Notes under the pieces: generated by a model
Databases searched by the model: none
What the model was told of the DNA's origin: nothing
The model's input: only the letters and a program-made list of their open reading frames with translations
Assembly: GCA_964516295.1 (NCBI GenBank)
Contig: CAZEYT010000006.1
Location: 1 to 62,285, forward strand
DNA: 62,285 nucleotides
Origin: CAZEYT01 sp964516295
Lineage (GTDB): Bacteria > Verrucomicrobiota > Verrucomicrobiia > Chthoniobacterales > Terrimicrobiaceae
Reading direction: 5' to 3'
Translations under genes and position numbers: made by a program
Shown: in pieces, positions 62,205 to 62,285 of the stretch
How positions within the stretch are numbered: position 1 is the stretch's first letter
Layout: each line of letters opens with the position of its first letter

Positions 62205-62285
62205 ATTGCCGTTCAAAGAACATGCTGTCAGTTGCGGCCCTTTGTGCGAGCTTCGGAACGGTGCTGGCCTGCTCGGCGGTTCTTT
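62201..62285 (+). CDS. Start of an exported protein, cut by the window end
   Basis: ATG 62201 overlaps the stop of the repeat protein (ATGA) and opens MNCRSKNMLSVAALCASF, with a hydrophobic stretch ending VLACS. This is a signal peptide, possibly of lipoprotein type. Only 28 codons are visible. It is the third member of the coupled exported-protein cassette. Confidence 0.55.
   Translation, partial: MNCRSKNMLSVAALCASFGTVLACSAVL

Noticed and set aside
1..62285. CRISPR arrays, rRNA genes, complete tRNAs, insertion sequences
   Set aside because: I looked for regularly spaced repeats, tRNA cloverleaf patterns and transposase genes and saw none that could be supported by reading alone.

Overview
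The window looks like chromosomal DNA of a member of the Verrucomicrobiota. GC content is high and gaps are short. A 51-residue basic protein at 1969 resembles the small basic protein family I know from the Verrucomicrobia/Chlamydiae group. There is also a PEP-CTERM-type secreted protein, and surface proteins with thrombospondin type 3 repeats of the kind common in Verrucomicrobiota and Planctomycetota. Genus cannot be decided from this stretch. Many start codons lack a Shine-Dalgarno sequence, and several translation-related genes carry AATTTTT just before the ATG instead.

Layout. 1-1650 is the right end of an integrated element: a tyrosine recombinase reads leftward, away from a 23-nt tRNA 3' end (T-loop, T-stem, acceptor, CCA) that is probably an attachment-site copy. 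From 1969 to about 28 kb the content is mostly core housekeeping: small basic protein, pseudouridine synthase, FAH-family hydrolase, dnaN with a coupled ROK kinase, a CbpA-type J protein, serS, tilS with an AlkC-like glycosylase and an Mpv17-like membrane protein, fructose-bisphosphate aldolase, a carbon-nitrogen hydrolase, a secreted cyclophilin and a phosphatase. Then comes the nusA-infB-rbfA-nrnA-truB-ribF translation/RNA cluster, with a promoter and an intrinsic terminator in its leader. A four-gene Gld-like ABC exporter, coupled by ATGA overlaps, precedes alaS.

28-48 kb holds an RND efflux pump (adaptor plus AcrB-type transporter), a convergent ychF-MMPL exporter pair, a PEP-CTERM secreted protein with an inverted-repeat operator, a glutamate synthase large subunit without its small subunit, a CDF metal exporter, a TTC38-like TPR protein with a methyltransferase, a secreted propeller-like protein, a membrane acyltransferase and a 53-residue exported CPGGGC peptide with a strong terminator. 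48-57 kb holds GTP-dependent PEP carboxykinase, then a coupled run of a histidine-less rhomboid, DUF2270, mazG, an unknown protein and a GT28-type glycosyltransferase. After these come an exported OB-fold protein, a cytochrome c divergent from a PQQ-type sugar dehydrogenase (their 5' ends overlap), and a DUF5069 protein.

57.1-62.3 kb looks accessory: a short orphan frame, an XRE-type regulator with an inverted-repeat operator, and at least three ATGA-coupled exported proteins. One of these is a 1237-residue multidomain protein with about 18 calcium-binding-type repeats and an incomplete C-terminal fibronectin III domain; the third runs off the right edge. This cassette is the best candidate here for something undescribed. 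No rRNA, complete tRNA, CRISPR array or IS element was recognised.
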